This document shows, one piece after another, positions 1 through 7,989 of a stretch of DNA of 64,000 nucleotides. The translations under genes and the position numbers were made by a program. The first letter of the stretch is position 1. Each line of letters begins with the position of its first letter. Below the pieces are notes generated by a model that was not told the origin of the DNA, made no database searches, and saw only the letters and a program-made list of their open reading frames with translations. The stretch comes from Halobacillus litoralis (lineage in GTDB: Bacteria > Bacillota > Bacilli > Bacillales > Halobacillaceae). The stretch spans positions 62,001 to 126,000 of the forward strand of contig NZ_WMFA01000001.1 of NCBI RefSeq assembly GCF_009856445.1, in the 5' to 3' direction.

Positions 1-467
1 AATTATTACGTGAGGCAGGAGCCAGACTTCCGACGAAAATCGGTCAAACGATCGGTATCGTAGGAGGTATCGTTATTGGTACAGCAGCCGTAGACGCGGG
101 ACTTACGAGTAATGTGCTATTGATTATCGTCGCCCTTAGTGCCCTGGCTTCCTTTACGACCCCTGTTTACCAAATTGGTAACACCATTCGGTTGATCCGT
201 TTTCCGTTTATCATTGGTGCACAGCTATGGGGACTTATAGGAATTTCGATGTGCATGGTCTTTTTTATTGGTCATCTCATTAAATTACAATCCATCGGGC
301 GTCCTTTTTTCGAACCGCTTTATCCGCTTAGAATCAAAGATTTGAAGGATGCTTTTATCCGTCTGCCTTTCAACAAGCAGACGGAGCGGCCGGTTCTCAT
401 GAGGACAGAAGATCCACAACGGATGAATCCATCACGAGTGAACGCGAAGAGGGATATCGATGAATAA
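1..467 (+). CDS. Spore germination protein, GerA family A subunit (3' end only)
   Basis: The gene is cut by the left edge; its frame is open from base 3 to the TAA at 465-467, giving about 154 C-terminal residues. The visible start LLREAGARLPTKIGQTIG and the following GGIVIGTAAVDAGL stretch are typical of the membrane-embedded C-terminal half of GerAA/GerKA proteins. Several hydrophobic helices follow, then a basic cytoplasmic tail. In this family the A subunit forms the ligand-gated ion channel of the germinant receptor in the spore inner membrane. It overlaps the B-subunit gene by 8 bases, so the three genes form one operon. The germinant cannot be told from this fragment. Confidence 0.93.
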   Translation, partial: LLREAGARLPTKIGQTIGIVGGIVIGTAAVDAGLTSNVLLIIVALSALASFTTPVYQIGNTIRLIRFPFIIGAQLWGLIGISMCMVFFIGHLIKLQSIGRPFFEPLYPLRIKDLKDAFIRLPFNKQTERPVLMRTEDPQRMNPSRVNAKRDIDE

Positions 468-1569
468 GTTGAACAACAGTCAAGGATTGAAAATACCTGA
501 GAATTACTTAGTCACACCCGCCTATGTCTTCTTTCTGATTCATAGCATGCAGGTGGGTGTCGGAATTCTCGGTTTTGAAAAGTACTTAGTGGAAAAAGCA
601 GGATTTGATGCATGGGTTGCTGTATTGATTGCGGGTGGTATCTTACATGTGATTCTTTGGATGATCTATCGACTTCTTCAAAATGGAGGAGGCGACATTG
701 TCGAAATCCATAAGAGGATTTTTGGTAAATACGTAGGAGGTTTTTTAAGCCTCCTCTTTTGTGCTTATTTCACTCTGCTCGCCTTCACCGTGCTAATCAC
801 ATTCATAGAGGTCATTAAAGTGTGGGTATTTCCCGGGCTGCATGTTTGGGTGTTCACCTTTGTCCTCCTGCTTCTTGTGTACTATCTGGTCAGTGGTGGT
901 TTCCGGGTGATTACAGGAGTCTGCTTAATCAGCGTTATTATTGGTCTGCCAATTCTGCTGCTTAAATATTTTCCTGTAGAAGCTGGTCATACCATGAACA
1001 TCTATCCAGTGATCAGTCATAGTGTCCCAGACATATTGGCTGCAACAAAGAATAGTATTCTCAGCTTTATTGGCTTGGAATTTCTCTTGATTTATTATCC
1101 CTTTATCAAAGACCCGCAAAAATCCAAGAAATGGGCTCATTATGGCGTGTTTTACACGACGATGATTTATTTAATCAGTGTCCTTGTGACGTTCGTTTAT
1201 TATAGTGAAGAACAGTTGAAGCAAGTGGTATGGGGTACGATTTCCGCTTGGAAAATTGTCGAATTTCCGTTCATTGAACGATTTGAATTCGTAGGGATAG
1301 CCATGTGGCTGTATGTCATCCTTCCGAATATATGTTTAGGGTTATGGGGAGCAACCAGAATTCCAAAGCGCGTATTCAAGGTGAAGCAGAAGTATATGGT
1401 GATTCTTTTCTGTATCGCCCTCTATTTCCCCGCTGTCCTGATCGATGGGCGGCCGATGATTGATTCTGTGAATAACTGGTCGGGACAACTTGGTTTATAC
1501 GTCCTGCTATATATCCCATTGTTATTAATTCTCAAGACGATTACAGATAAAGTGAGGAAACGGACATGA
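460..1569 (+). CDS. Spore germination protein, GerAB/GerKB family (B subunit)
   Basis: A 369-residue, strongly hydrophobic protein with about ten membrane helices, of the GerB family within the amino acid/polyamine transporter superfamily. The N-terminal motif around residues 16-40 (ENYLVTPAYVFFLIHSMQVG) fits this family. The B subunit binds the nutrient germinant and works with the A and C subunits in the spore inner membrane. The start ATG overlaps the end of the A-subunit gene by 8 bases, and its stop overlaps the C-subunit start (ATGA), indicating translational coupling. Specificity is not predictable from sequence alone. Such operons are normally made in the forespore under sigma-G; the promoter lies outside the window. 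Confidence 0.95.
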   Translation: MNKLNNSQGLKIPENYLVTPAYVFFLIHSMQVGVGILGFEKYLVEKAGFDAWVAVLIAGGILHVILWMIYRLLQNGGGDIVEIHKRIFGKYVGGFLSLLFCAYFTLLAFTVLITFIEVIKVWVFPGLHVWVFTFVLLLLVYYLVSGGFRVITGVCLISVIIGLPILLLKYFPVEAGHTMNIYPVISHSVPDILAATKNSILSFIGLEFLLIYYPFIKDPQKSKKWAHYGVFYTTMIYLISVLVTFVYYSEEQLKQVVWGTISAWKIVEFPFIERFEFVGIAMWLYVILPNICLGLWGATRIPKRVFKVKQKYMVILFCIALYFPAVLIDGRPMIDSVNNWSGQLGLYVLLYIPLLLILKTITDKVRKRT

Positions 1570-2648
1570 AAAAACAATGGCTTTTTCTTATGATGGTGTC
1601 TGTTGTACTTTTGAACGGGTGTATGCCAAGCAGGAGCGTGGAGGAGAACGCGATTGTTCAAATTGTCGGATACGATGTAGGAGAGGAAGAAAGGATTCAG
1701 GGGACAGTATCCATTCCTCAATACGGAAAGAGTGAAGATAAACAAGCAGCTTCTGAACTCTATTTAACGGTCGAGGCTGATTCAACCAAAGATGTAGAAG
1801 TAGAAATACAGAAGCAATCTTCAAGACCTATTTCAATCGGGAAATTGGCTGTAACATTATACAGCAAAGAATTAGCAGAAAATGATCTGGCTGATTTTAT
1901 CGATGTCCTTAGTCGAGATCCCAGGCTAAGCAGAAATATGTTCTTAGGAGTTGTGGAAGGCTCTTCTAAGGACTTAATAGAAGGTGGATACACTCAGGAT
2001 GAGACAACCTCTAAGCATCTGCAGGGGCTCATTGAAAATAACACCCTCTATAATTTTCCATCGACAAGCCTGCATGATTTCTTGTATGCCTACTATGCGC
2101 AAGGAATGGATTCATTCCTTCCATTGTTGAAAAAACACGAAACCTTTGTCGAACTATCAGGAGTCGGCTTCTTTAAAAGAGGAGTACTTGTCGCTGAGAT
2201 ACCGGATTCTGCTATTTTTACATTTAAAATGTTAAAAGAAAATTTTATAAAAGGGATGCAGGAAATCCCGTTTGAAGGGGGCGTGATCATGATGGAAAAC
2301 ATCGGGTCAAATGTTGACTACAGTCTATCAGGACCCACCGACAATCCGCAGTTTGACATCAAAGTCAAGTTAAAAGCCGAAGTAAATGAAATGTCCGGTA
2401 TTAAACGCGACGCGTCTCCTGAATTAGCGAAAGAAATGGAAGAGAAATTCGCTGAGTTTTTTAACAAGGAAGGGAAGGAATTGATTTCTTTGTTTAAGGA
2501 AAAAGGGGTGGACCCGCTGGGACTTGGGAATTTTGCCAAAACAAGGAGGGGGGATTTCGATCTTACGCAATGGCGGGATAACTATTCGGAGCTTGAGGTT
2601 AATGTGAAAGTGGATGTAGAAATTACTGAATACGGTATCTTCTCCTGA
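1566..2648 (+). CDS. Spore germination lipoprotein, Ger(x)C family (C subunit)
   Basis: A 360-residue lipoprotein. A signal peptide ends in the lipobox LNGC with the lipidated cysteine at residue 19. The rest matches the GerAC/GerKC family in length and layout: a N-terminal domain beginning VEENAIVQIVGYDVG and a C-terminal domain ending in a VDVEITEYG strand. The C subunit is anchored in the outer leaflet of the spore inner membrane and is needed for germinant receptor function. Start overlaps the B gene by 4 bases. A hairpin terminator follows directly, so this is the last gene of the gerA-type operon. Confidence 0.95.
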   Translation: MKKQWLFLMMVSVVLLNGCMPSRSVEENAIVQIVGYDVGEEERIQGTVSIPQYGKSEDKQAASELYLTVEADSTKDVEVEIQKQSSRPISIGKLAVTLYSKELAENDLADFIDVLSRDPRLSRNMFLGVVEGSSKDLIEGGYTQDETTSKHLQGLIENNTLYNFPSTSLHDFLYAYYAQGMDSFLPLLKKHETFVELSGVGFFKRGVLVAEIPDSAIFTFKMLKENFIKGMQEIPFEGGVIMMENIGSNVDYSLSGPTDNPQFDIKVKLKAEVNEMSGIKRDASPELAKEMEEKFAEFFNKEGKELISLFKEKGVDPLGLGNFAKTRRGDFDLTQWRDNYSELEVNVKVDVEITEYGIFS

Positions 2649-2672
2649 GGCTGTCTTCTCATAGAGAAAAAA

Positions 2673-2706
2673 GAAAGGTCACCTTTAAAAAGAAGGGTGA
2701 CCTTTC
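2673..2706 (+). terminator. Terminator of the gerA-type operon
   Basis: Inverted repeat GAAAGGTCACC (2673-2683) and GGTGACCTTTC (2696-2706) 25 bases after the stop of the C-subunit gene. The run of T is weak on the + strand. Confidence 0.7.
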
Positions 2707-2761
2707 GTGTTGAGAAAAGGGAAAAAACAATTACTCGCCTTGGAGAGTAAATTCAGAGGGT

Positions 2762-3265
2762 TCAGCCTCTTTTCAAAACCTGAACGCCTGAACGGATAAG
2801 CTCATAATAGAGCGCTGTAAATGTCTGAGTCGTTAAAAAGACAGCGAAAGAAAAGCTGATTTTATAGCCGTTTTGGAATTCAACGATGCCAAGCTTTGTA
2901 AACACCCACTGCATACTGACTCCAATGATGACCCAGAGAAGAATATAGAAAATAAACGTTTTTTTATGGATGTTGAACATGTCATAGAAATAAATGAAAA
3001 AATAACTGAATGGTGCGAATATCAAGTAATAGCATAAGTCGAACAATTCATAGTGATTCGTATCATTCAACGTGAAAAAATCAATGAGCCCTCCACCTAT
3101 GGTAAAGTCGAAGAACACCCCGATTGTAAAACCCAGCAACATTAACAGCCAGGTGATCTCCCGTTTGAATTTATAAGGGAGGATAAAAAAGAGGGTGTAG
3201 GCAAGAGTGAGGAGTATTAAAATGGTTATTTCATTTTTATCGAAGGTCTGCCAAAGGAAGTTCAC
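2762..3265 (-). CDS. Small multi-pass membrane protein (possibly CBO0543-like)
   Basis: A 167-residue protein with about five predicted membrane helices and few charged residues. The layout (NEITILILLTLAYTLFFILP, then helices separated by short loops) resembles the uncharacterised CBO0543-type membrane proteins common in spore-formers, but I am not certain of the family. Start is GTG, preceded by GAGGTGA at good spacing, and it overlaps the upstream gene by 4 bases (GTGA). The two genes are therefore a coupled pair of small membrane proteins of unknown role. Nothing indicates a substrate or enzyme activity. Confidence 0.8.
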   Translation of the reverse strand: MNFLWQTFDKNEITILILLTLAYTLFFILPYKFKREITWLLMLLGFTIGVFFDFTIGGGLIDFFTLNDTNHYELFDLCYYLIFAPFSYFFIYFYDMFNIHKKTFIFYILLWVIIGVSMQWVFTKLGIVEFQNGYKISFSFAVFLTTQTFTALYYELIRSGVQVLKRG

Positions 3266-3735
3266 GAGTGCTTCACCTCATTGTGCGTTGTTTTCCTGAT
3301 TAATTTCCATACACCGATGCTGAAAAAGTGGAGGAATACATAGTAAATAGCATCAAAACCCAGACTCCATTCTTTGTAAGTAGAAATATCAAGGACCCTG
3401 GATAGAATGGTAAGTAAAAGTAAGCAAACCACGGAAACAGTGAAAATTACTCCCTTTTTCATCGCAGATGATGAATGATCGTATAAATTCAGTTGAACCA
3501 TCAAAAGAGTAGGGATAATTATACTTCGAAAAATTAAAAATCCGGCGTAATTTGCAGGGTCCTCTGTAATTTTCACATACTTTAGCTCTTCGTTAATGAT
3601 CCACGTCCAGTTAATGCTGATGACACTTGTGGCTAAAAATATAAATGAATTTTCTATGATCGTTAATCGCTTCGGGATGATCGCGAAGATACTTATGATC
3701 AGCCACGCAGACACGAAAAAAACGGTAAAAGCCAT
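3262..3735 (-). CDS. Small multi-pass membrane protein, unknown function
   Basis: A protein of 157 residues if begun at the ATG whose complement is at 3733-3735. That start has AAGGAGGG 5-6 bases upstream; an ATG 18 bases earlier is in frame but has poorer ribosome-binding context. About five membrane helices are seen, beginning MAFTVFFVSAWLIISIFAII. It is translationally coupled to the downstream membrane protein at 2762-3265 and has a similar size and hydrophobicity, so the two may act together. No motif points to a function. Confidence 0.8.
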   Translation of the reverse strand: MAFTVFFVSAWLIISIFAIIPKRLTIIENSFIFLATSVISINWTWIINEELKYVKITEDPANYAGFLIFRSIIIPTLLMVQLNLYDHSSSAMKKGVIFTVSVVCLLLLTILSRVLDISTYKEWSLGFDAIYYVFLHFFSIGVWKLIRKTTHNEVKHS

Positions 3736-3856
3736 ACGAACCCTCCTTTTCATCTCCCTCTATTGTTTGTGTTCTGCACTGAAAATATTCCCTGAGAATG
3801 GCACCTCTTACAAGTTTTAAAGAAAGGTCAGGAATAGGGAGTATTTTGAGAAATGA

Positions 3857-3883
3857 AAAACTCAGAGCCCTGCTCTGAGTTTT
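3857..3883 (-). terminator. Terminator after splB
   Basis: Stem AAAACTCAGAG / CTCTGAGTTTT with a 5-base loop. On the - strand it is followed by a T-rich tract, just downstream of the splB stop. It abuts the parS site at 3883-3898. Confidence 0.8.
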
Positions 3884-3898
3884 GTTTCACGTGAAATA
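3883..3898. promoter_or_regulatory. parS site (Spo0J/ParB binding), 15/16 match
   Basis: TGTTTCACGTGAAATA matches the B. subtilis parS consensus TGTTNCACGTGAAACA at 15 of 16 positions. It spans the 3' end of splB: the codons for the last residues (Tyr-Phe-Thr) and the TGA stop lie inside it. Confidence 0.85.
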
Positions 3899-4915
3899 TT
3901 CGAGACTTGCCTCAGGAAAGTATTGATTGATGTATCCGCCTAGTACGTTCTTCATTTCTTCTTGTTCATCTTTTTGATAAACGTACTTTCCTATGCCATA
4001 TTTGCCCCACTTGTATTTACGTTTTTCCTCATCCATTTCCAATTTTGTCATCGGATAATTCTTTTGAATGACGCGCTTCGCCGGTTTTGTAAAGCGGTGT
4101 TGAATCAATTCAAATGTTAAATCCTTCGTAGCATAATCCGGCAATTTGTCCTGAAGCTTTTCAAAAAGGATGCGGTATCCTTCTTTCCAATCCTCGTACA
4201 AATAAATGGGTGCAATGATGAACCCAAGAGGGTAGCCGGCTTTTGCGACTTTCGCAGCAGCCTCAATCCGCTCATCTAAACGGGACGTGCCAGGTTCTAA
4301 GTATTTGATGACATAATCTGCATTCATGCTGAAGCGAAATCTTGTTCTTCCGTTGTGTTTGGCGTCGAGCAGATGGTCGACATGCGCGAATTTCGTTACA
4401 AATCGAAGTCGTCCGTGTTCTGATTCTCCAAAGTATTCAATCGCCCGCTTCAACGAGTGGGTTAAGTGATCGACTCCAACGATATCGGATGTACAGGAGG
4501 CCTCAAAACGGGTCTCTTCCGGCGCACGCTCCTTCATATATTGTTCAGCCGCATCAAACACTTCCTCGACATTCACATACGTACGAATATAAGGTTTGCT
4601 GCCCATCGTGGTTTGCAGATAACAATAGTGGCAATGCCCCATACACCCTGTTGCAAGAGGAATGGCATACTCCGCAGAGGGTTTCGATGTATCGAATTTA
4701 AGCGTTTTTCTTACCCCGACCACAAGTGTGGATTTCGCCATCCGGTATTTTTGAAAATCATTTTCCCCGGGAAGGTTGCGCACCTGATTGTGCGAGGTGG
4801 TCTCCCTTATTTCAATTCCCATCCCTTCGAACTTTTCCTTTAATTCCCGACCTAAAGGGTATTCAAGAGCTCTTGGTTCGATATAGACAAGTTCTGGCAT
4901 GAATGGTTTTACCAC
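3887..4915 (-). CDS. splB: Spore photoproduct lyase (radical SAM)
   Basis: A 342-residue radical SAM enzyme that reverts the UV lesion 5-thyminyl-5,6-dihydrothymine in spore DNA during germination. The 4Fe-4S cluster motif CMGHCHYC gives Cys91, Cys95 and Cys98, and the proton/hydrogen-donor cysteine of the family is present as Cys141 in EASCTSDIVG. Length equals that of the Bacillus enzyme. It overlaps the splA gene by 7 bases, reproducing the B. subtilis splAB operon. Its last codons and stop are formed by a parS site, so the C-terminal residues YFT are constrained by DNA-level function as well. Confidence 0.97.
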   Translation of the reverse strand: MVKPFMPELVYIEPRALEYPLGRELKEKFEGMGIEIRETTSHNQVRNLPGENDFQKYRMAKSTLVVGVRKTLKFDTSKPSAEYAIPLATGCMGHCHYCYLQTTMGSKPYIRTYVNVEEVFDAAEQYMKERAPEETRFEASCTSDIVGVDHLTHSLKRAIEYFGESEHGRLRFVTKFAHVDHLLDAKHNGRTRFRFSMNADYVIKYLEPGTSRLDERIEAAAKVAKAGYPLGFIIAPIYLYEDWKEGYRILFEKLQDKLPDYATKDLTFELIQHRFTKPAKRVIQKNYPMTKLEMDEEKRKYKWGKYGIGKYVYQKDEQEEMKNVLGGYINQYFPEASLEYFT

Positions 4916-5169
4916 AGCTCACCCTCCGATTCTACTCCCCCACCAAAGGCATCGTAGTACGCGCGTTCCGCTTCCCCTTCGGAGGCATATATTGCGATAT
5001 TTTCATCCAGCGGAAAATAGGTTTCATATAAAAACAAAGCCAATTCTCCTGGTTGTTCAGGGTTATTTACAACAGCAGCTTCTTGCACATTGGCTACATC
5101 ATACGTGTGTGGGTTTCTGTAAACCACGTAAACGATGTCGCCTGCTTTATAGTTTTGTTGTAGATCCAT
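4909..5169 (-). CDS. splA: SplA, transcriptional regulator of the spl operon
   Basis: An 86-residue acidic protein directly upstream of, and overlapping by 7 bases, spore photoproduct lyase. Position, size and the N-terminal YKAGDIVYVVYRNPHTYDVA fit SplA, which in B. subtilis is a negative regulator (TRAP-like) that limits forespore expression of splAB. ATG start with AGGTGATCGG upstream. A sigma-G promoter is expected before it, but I could not identify one with confidence in 5170-5260. Confidence 0.9.
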   Translation of the reverse strand: MDLQQNYKAGDIVYVVYRNPHTYDVANVQEAAVVNNPEQPGELALFLYETYFPLDENIAIYASEGEAERAYYDAFGGGVESEGELW

Positions 5170-5338
5170 CCGATCACCTGCTTTTCATATTTTTGGGTTC
5201 CATTTGTCCCTTTTAGTTTTTCATCTAATCGTGCTCATTTTTCCACAAATGTCGACTTTTATTACGACTTTATTTTTAAAAAAGGATTATCCCATATGAA
5301 ACTAGAAGTACATTCTATATTAAAGGAGGAGGGTGGAA

Positions 5339-5863
5339 ATGGAGCTGCATACAGAGAGACTTTGTTTGAGACCTTACACGAATGATTTAGCAGAACGGGT
5401 GGTTGAATTAGCAGGAGATGAAGCCGTGGCGGCGACCACTTTTGTTCCCCATCCTTATACGCTTGAAGTGGCTGAAGAATGGATAGCCCTACATAAGGAT
5501 TGGATTGAAAAAGGAACGGCGTACCCTTTAGCAATGATCGTCAAGGAGTCCAATGTCCTTGTGGGTACGATGACTTTAAGAATCGATGGAAAACACCACA
5601 AAGGGGAACTCGCTTACTGGGTTGGGAAACCTTATTGGAACCAGGGATATGCGACAGAAGCGGCAATCCGGGTAGTGGACTTCGGTTTTGGAGAATTGAA
5701 GTTGAATCGAATATGGTCGGCAGCTATCACTTCCAACCCGGGCTCGACCAAAGTCATGCAAAAAGCCGGTCTGAGCTATGAGGGAACGTTAAAGCAGGAC
5801 ATCTATCATTGGGGAGAATACAAAGACCTTGATGTGTATGGAAGAATCAATAATAATGGATAG
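5339..5863 (+). CDS. GNAT family N-acetyltransferase (RimJ/RimL-like)
   Basis: A 174-residue acetyltransferase from the ATG at 5339; the ribosome-binding site GGAGG at 5325-5329 is 9 bases upstream. An in-frame GTG at 5333 is too close to it. The acetyl-CoA loop is seen as NQGYATEA (residues 101-108), and the protein opens with LHTERLCLRPY, the usual start of the RimJ-type subgroup that acetylates protein N-termini or small amines. The substrate is unknown. The gene stands alone between the spl operon and a convergent MFS exporter. A weak parS-like sequence begins at the last base of its stop codon. Confidence 0.9.
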   Translation: MELHTERLCLRPYTNDLAERVVELAGDEAVAATTFVPHPYTLEVAEEWIALHKDWIEKGTAYPLAMIVKESNVLVGTMTLRIDGKHHKGELAYWVGKPYWNQGYATEAAIRVVDFGFGELKLNRIWSAAITSNPGSTKVMQKAGLSYEGTLKQDIYHWGEYKDLDVYGRINNNG

Positions 5864-5878
5864 GTTTCATGTGAAACA
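5863..5878. promoter_or_regulatory. Weak parS-like site, 14/16 match
   Basis: GGTTTCATGTGAAACA differs from the parS consensus at positions 1 and 8. It starts on the last base of the acetyltransferase stop codon. Lies 2 kb from the better site at 3883. Confidence 0.5.
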
Positions 5879-5912
5879 AAGCCCGCCCGATTGTATCGGA
5901 CGAGCTTGTTAA
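5879..5912. terminator. Bidirectional terminator between convergent genes
   Basis: Stem AAGCCCGCCCGA / TCGGACGAGCTT (two G-T pairs) with a 5-base loop, lying between the acetyltransferase and the MFS exporter, which converge here. Confidence 0.6.
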
Positions 5913-5923
5913 TTTTTAAAAAG

Positions 5924-7108
5924 TTATGTTGAAGCTTGTCGAATTGGAATCAACGTTCCTATCAATGCAATGCCTGCACAAACGAAAAACATGGGCATAA
6001 AACCGAAGGGGGCAATTCCGCTTACGGTCATAAAAATTACCAGGTCAAACAAAGAGTCCAGAATGGAAAGCAAAGAAATGGTCGTCGCTCTCACATTTGA
6101 AGGAATAATGTCGTTGGCCAACTGTGAATAAACGGGATATCGTATGGCGCTCACAAGTTTCAAAAGAATGAGTGCTAAAAGAACCATCCAAAGATGAGTG
6201 TGCAGTACAGCAGTGGCTGCAAGTGAGAGTACGGCAAGGATACCTGTGATGAACAAAAGCTGTACCCGTGTCACCCACTTTGTCATCCAACCAATCGATC
6301 GCGCCGCAACAAAGCCGAAGATTGCGGTAACTGCATACACCACCCCGATTCCGTAAACCGGGAGTCCGGCATCTACCAACAATTTTTGATCGAATTTCTC
6401 AAAAATAGCGACAGCCGGAATGAAAACCAGGGAGATGTTAATGAACATCCAGAGCACTTGCGGCGTTTTGCGGATGGCCTGATATCCTTCTATCACTTGT
6501 TTCACCATTGGCGTCCGTATCCCACCTTGATTCGAAGGGTTCTTAACGAACAAGAGCACGACGAATTGGATGACCATGAAAAAGACACCAAGCATGAGGA
6601 GAAGTCGGAATTGACTTTCATCCAAGTCCCTGGCTAGGAAGGCTCCTATGATGACCACAAATATAGACACGATAAAACGGGCGGATCCAATCTGCCCCAT
6701 CGCCCGGTCCATAAGATTTTCTTCATTACTTTCTTTTAATGACTCATAGACGAGCGCTTCATCTGCCCCACTGAAAAATGTTGCAGCGAAGCCCGTAAGA
6801 AAGCTGCTTGCGAAAAACACCCATGGATCGAAAGCGAAAATTAATAAACCGTGGGCGAAGATGCTGAGAACAGAACCGATAAGAAAAGCCTGTTTGGCAC
6901 CAAAACGATCGGCGATGACCCCTGTAGGAATTTCCCCGAATAGCACGCCTATACTGAAGAAGGTCATGACGAGGAGAATCATTGTTTCATCAAGACCTCT
7001 TGCGAAATAAAACAACGTAAGGACAGGCTGAATAAAACGGAAGTTTCCAAAAATTTCAGCCCAAAATAAAAGTTGAATGTTATAAGATGCTAACGTATTC
7101 TTTTTCAA
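5924..7108 (-). CDS. MFS transporter, probable drug exporter
   Basis: A 394-residue major facilitator protein with about twelve membrane helices. The loop 2-3 signature is seen around GEIPTGVIADRFGAK (residues 58-72). The set of features fits drug or metabolite efflux of the DHA3 type, but the substrate is not readable. Start is TTG with AGGAGG 7 bases upstream. This ribosome-binding site is complementary to a nearby upstream segment, and a translated 18-codon leader precedes it (see leader entries). That arrangement is typical of antibiotic-inducible resistance genes and supports a drug-related role, as an inference. Confidence 0.9.
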   Translation of the reverse strand: MKKNTLASYNIQLLFWAEIFGNFRFIQPVLTLFYFARGLDETMILLVMTFFSIGVLFGEIPTGVIADRFGAKQAFLIGSVLSIFAHGLLIFAFDPWVFFASSFLTGFAATFFSGADEALVYESLKESNEENLMDRAMGQIGSARFIVSIFVVIIGAFLARDLDESQFRLLLMLGVFFMVIQFVVLLFVKNPSNQGGIRTPMVKQVIEGYQAIRKTPQVLWMFINISLVFIPAVAIFEKFDQKLLVDAGLPVYGIGVVYAVTAIFGFVAARSIGWMTKWVTRVQLLFITGILAVLSLAATAVLHTHLWMVLLALILLKLVSAIRYPVYSQLANDIIPSNVRATTISLLSILDSLFDLVIFMTVSGIAPFGFMPMFFVCAGIALIGTLIPIRQAST

Positions 7109-7115
7109 GATGTTT

Positions 7116-7189
7116 CCTCCTGCAAAGTAAAATCTGATGCAAGCAGGAGATTAAGCGTAAGTGAAAATTAAGAAGCTCTCCCCCCTGCT
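7116..7189 (-). promoter_or_regulatory. Putative translational attenuator of the MFS exporter
   Basis: Three complementary segments, given 5' to 3' on the - strand. Segment 1 is AGCAGGGGGGAGA (complement 7177-7189), within leader codons 12-16. Segment 2 is TCTCCTGCT (complement 7142-7150). Segment 3 is GCAGGAGG (complement 7116-7123), the ribosome-binding site of the exporter. Segment 2 can pair either with 1, leaving the site free, or with 3, masking it. No T-run follows, so control of translation is more likely than of transcription. Pairing was assessed by eye, not folded computationally. Confidence 0.55.
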
Positions 7190-7224
7190 GATTGAGTGAT
7201 TCGTTCTGTGGAATTTTTTTGCAT
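7168..7224 (-). CDS. 18-residue leader peptide upstream of the MFS exporter
   Basis: ATG (complement 7222-7224) to TAA (complement 7168-7170) encodes MQKNSTERITQSAGGRAS. A perfect AGGAGG lies 8 bases before the ATG, which is why I regard it as translated. It ends 59 bases before the exporter start, and its codons 12-16 form one arm of competing hairpins. The peptide has no resemblance to leader peptides I know. Role as a ribosome-sensing leader is inferred from arrangement only. Confidence 0.6.
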   Translation of the reverse strand: MQKNSTERITQSAGGRAS

Positions 7225-7320
7225 ATCTATATCCTCCTAAAAATTAGTCCAATTCTATATATTATTCATCCTCACCCAATATTCCTCCCAAACCTCTAAC
7301 ACAACAGCTCCCTATTCTTG

Positions 7321-7657
7321 AAGACTCAGTTTCGAGATGTTTCCAGGGTTGTTGCCTGGTTAAGCGTTAGGGGCGGCTGGGAAGCCACTCCCTTTCCTGT
7401 GGGGGAGCGCCGAGCTTCCCAACCACCCCATTTCATATGAGGGAGAAACGAACCCCCTATACCGAGATGGAGTGTCCCCACTCTCCCATCTAGAGTGGGG
7501 ATAAGCTTCTGTATCAAGCTTTCACTTTCTGAATGCCCACTGGGGCAGAATTAATATTATCCTTTTCCCAAAACCATATAAGCTGAATTTTAAGTAGTGG
7601 TTTCGAGAATCTTCCGTTGCCCCCATCCACTCAATCAAAGCCTCGAAACTGAGTCTT
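7321..7657. repeat. Non-coding repeat element with 16-bp terminal inverted repeats (copy A)
   Basis: AAGACTCAGTTTCGAG (7321-7336) is repeated exactly in inverted form as CTCGAAACTGAGTCTT (7642-7657). The interior holds GC-rich inverted segments and no credible gene. The right part, read on the - strand, matches copy B near 37.8 kb over about 150 bases, including GAGTGGATGGGGG, GAAGATTCTCGAAAC and CTTAAA..TCAGCTT, and the match continues outside the inverted repeat to about 7690. Most of the 7.24-7.99 kb gene-free stretch is this element. The remainder up to noc holds a possible noc promoter and a terminator-like hairpin. Confidence 0.75.
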
Positions 7658-7887
7658 CCACAATACTGCCATATTGCTTAAGAACTTTTGTCATTGAGAA
7701 AATATATCGACTTGTTTTGTCAGGAAAAGTCATGAAAGGGAGGCGTTCAAATGGCGGAAAACCACGTTTCACACTAGAAAATTGTGTGTTTTCGACAAAC
7801 CCGACGATCATTTCTTCAATCTTGAAGATACTTTTCATAGATTAAATGTGATAAAATGAATAGAGAAATGAAAAACGGCATACGTAC

Positions 7888-7919
7888 GCGCAGCAGCTGA
7901 GTAGCCTGCGGCGCTTTTT
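7888..7919 (+). terminator. Terminator-like hairpin in the region upstream of noc
   Basis: GCGC-A-GCAG pairs with CTGC-G-GCGC (one A-G mismatch) and is followed by TTTTT. It lies about 70 bases before the noc start. It may insulate noc from upstream transcription or act as an attenuator if a promoter near 7850 (GATAAAAT) is used. Confidence 0.45.
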
Positions 7920-7989
7920 ATGTTTCAAAATATAGGGTATATACAATAAAAACAGCGTATGCTCGATCGTATAAAGGTGGTGTCTGATC

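Noticed and set aside
828-841. ATTTCCCGGGCTGC as a Noc-binding site
   Set aside because: All four bases of the right arm differ from the consensus (10/14).
7635-7838. A 67-codon - strand open frame in the gap before noc
   Set aside because: No ribosome-binding site, no recognisable domain, and it overlaps the edge of the repeat element; more likely chance.
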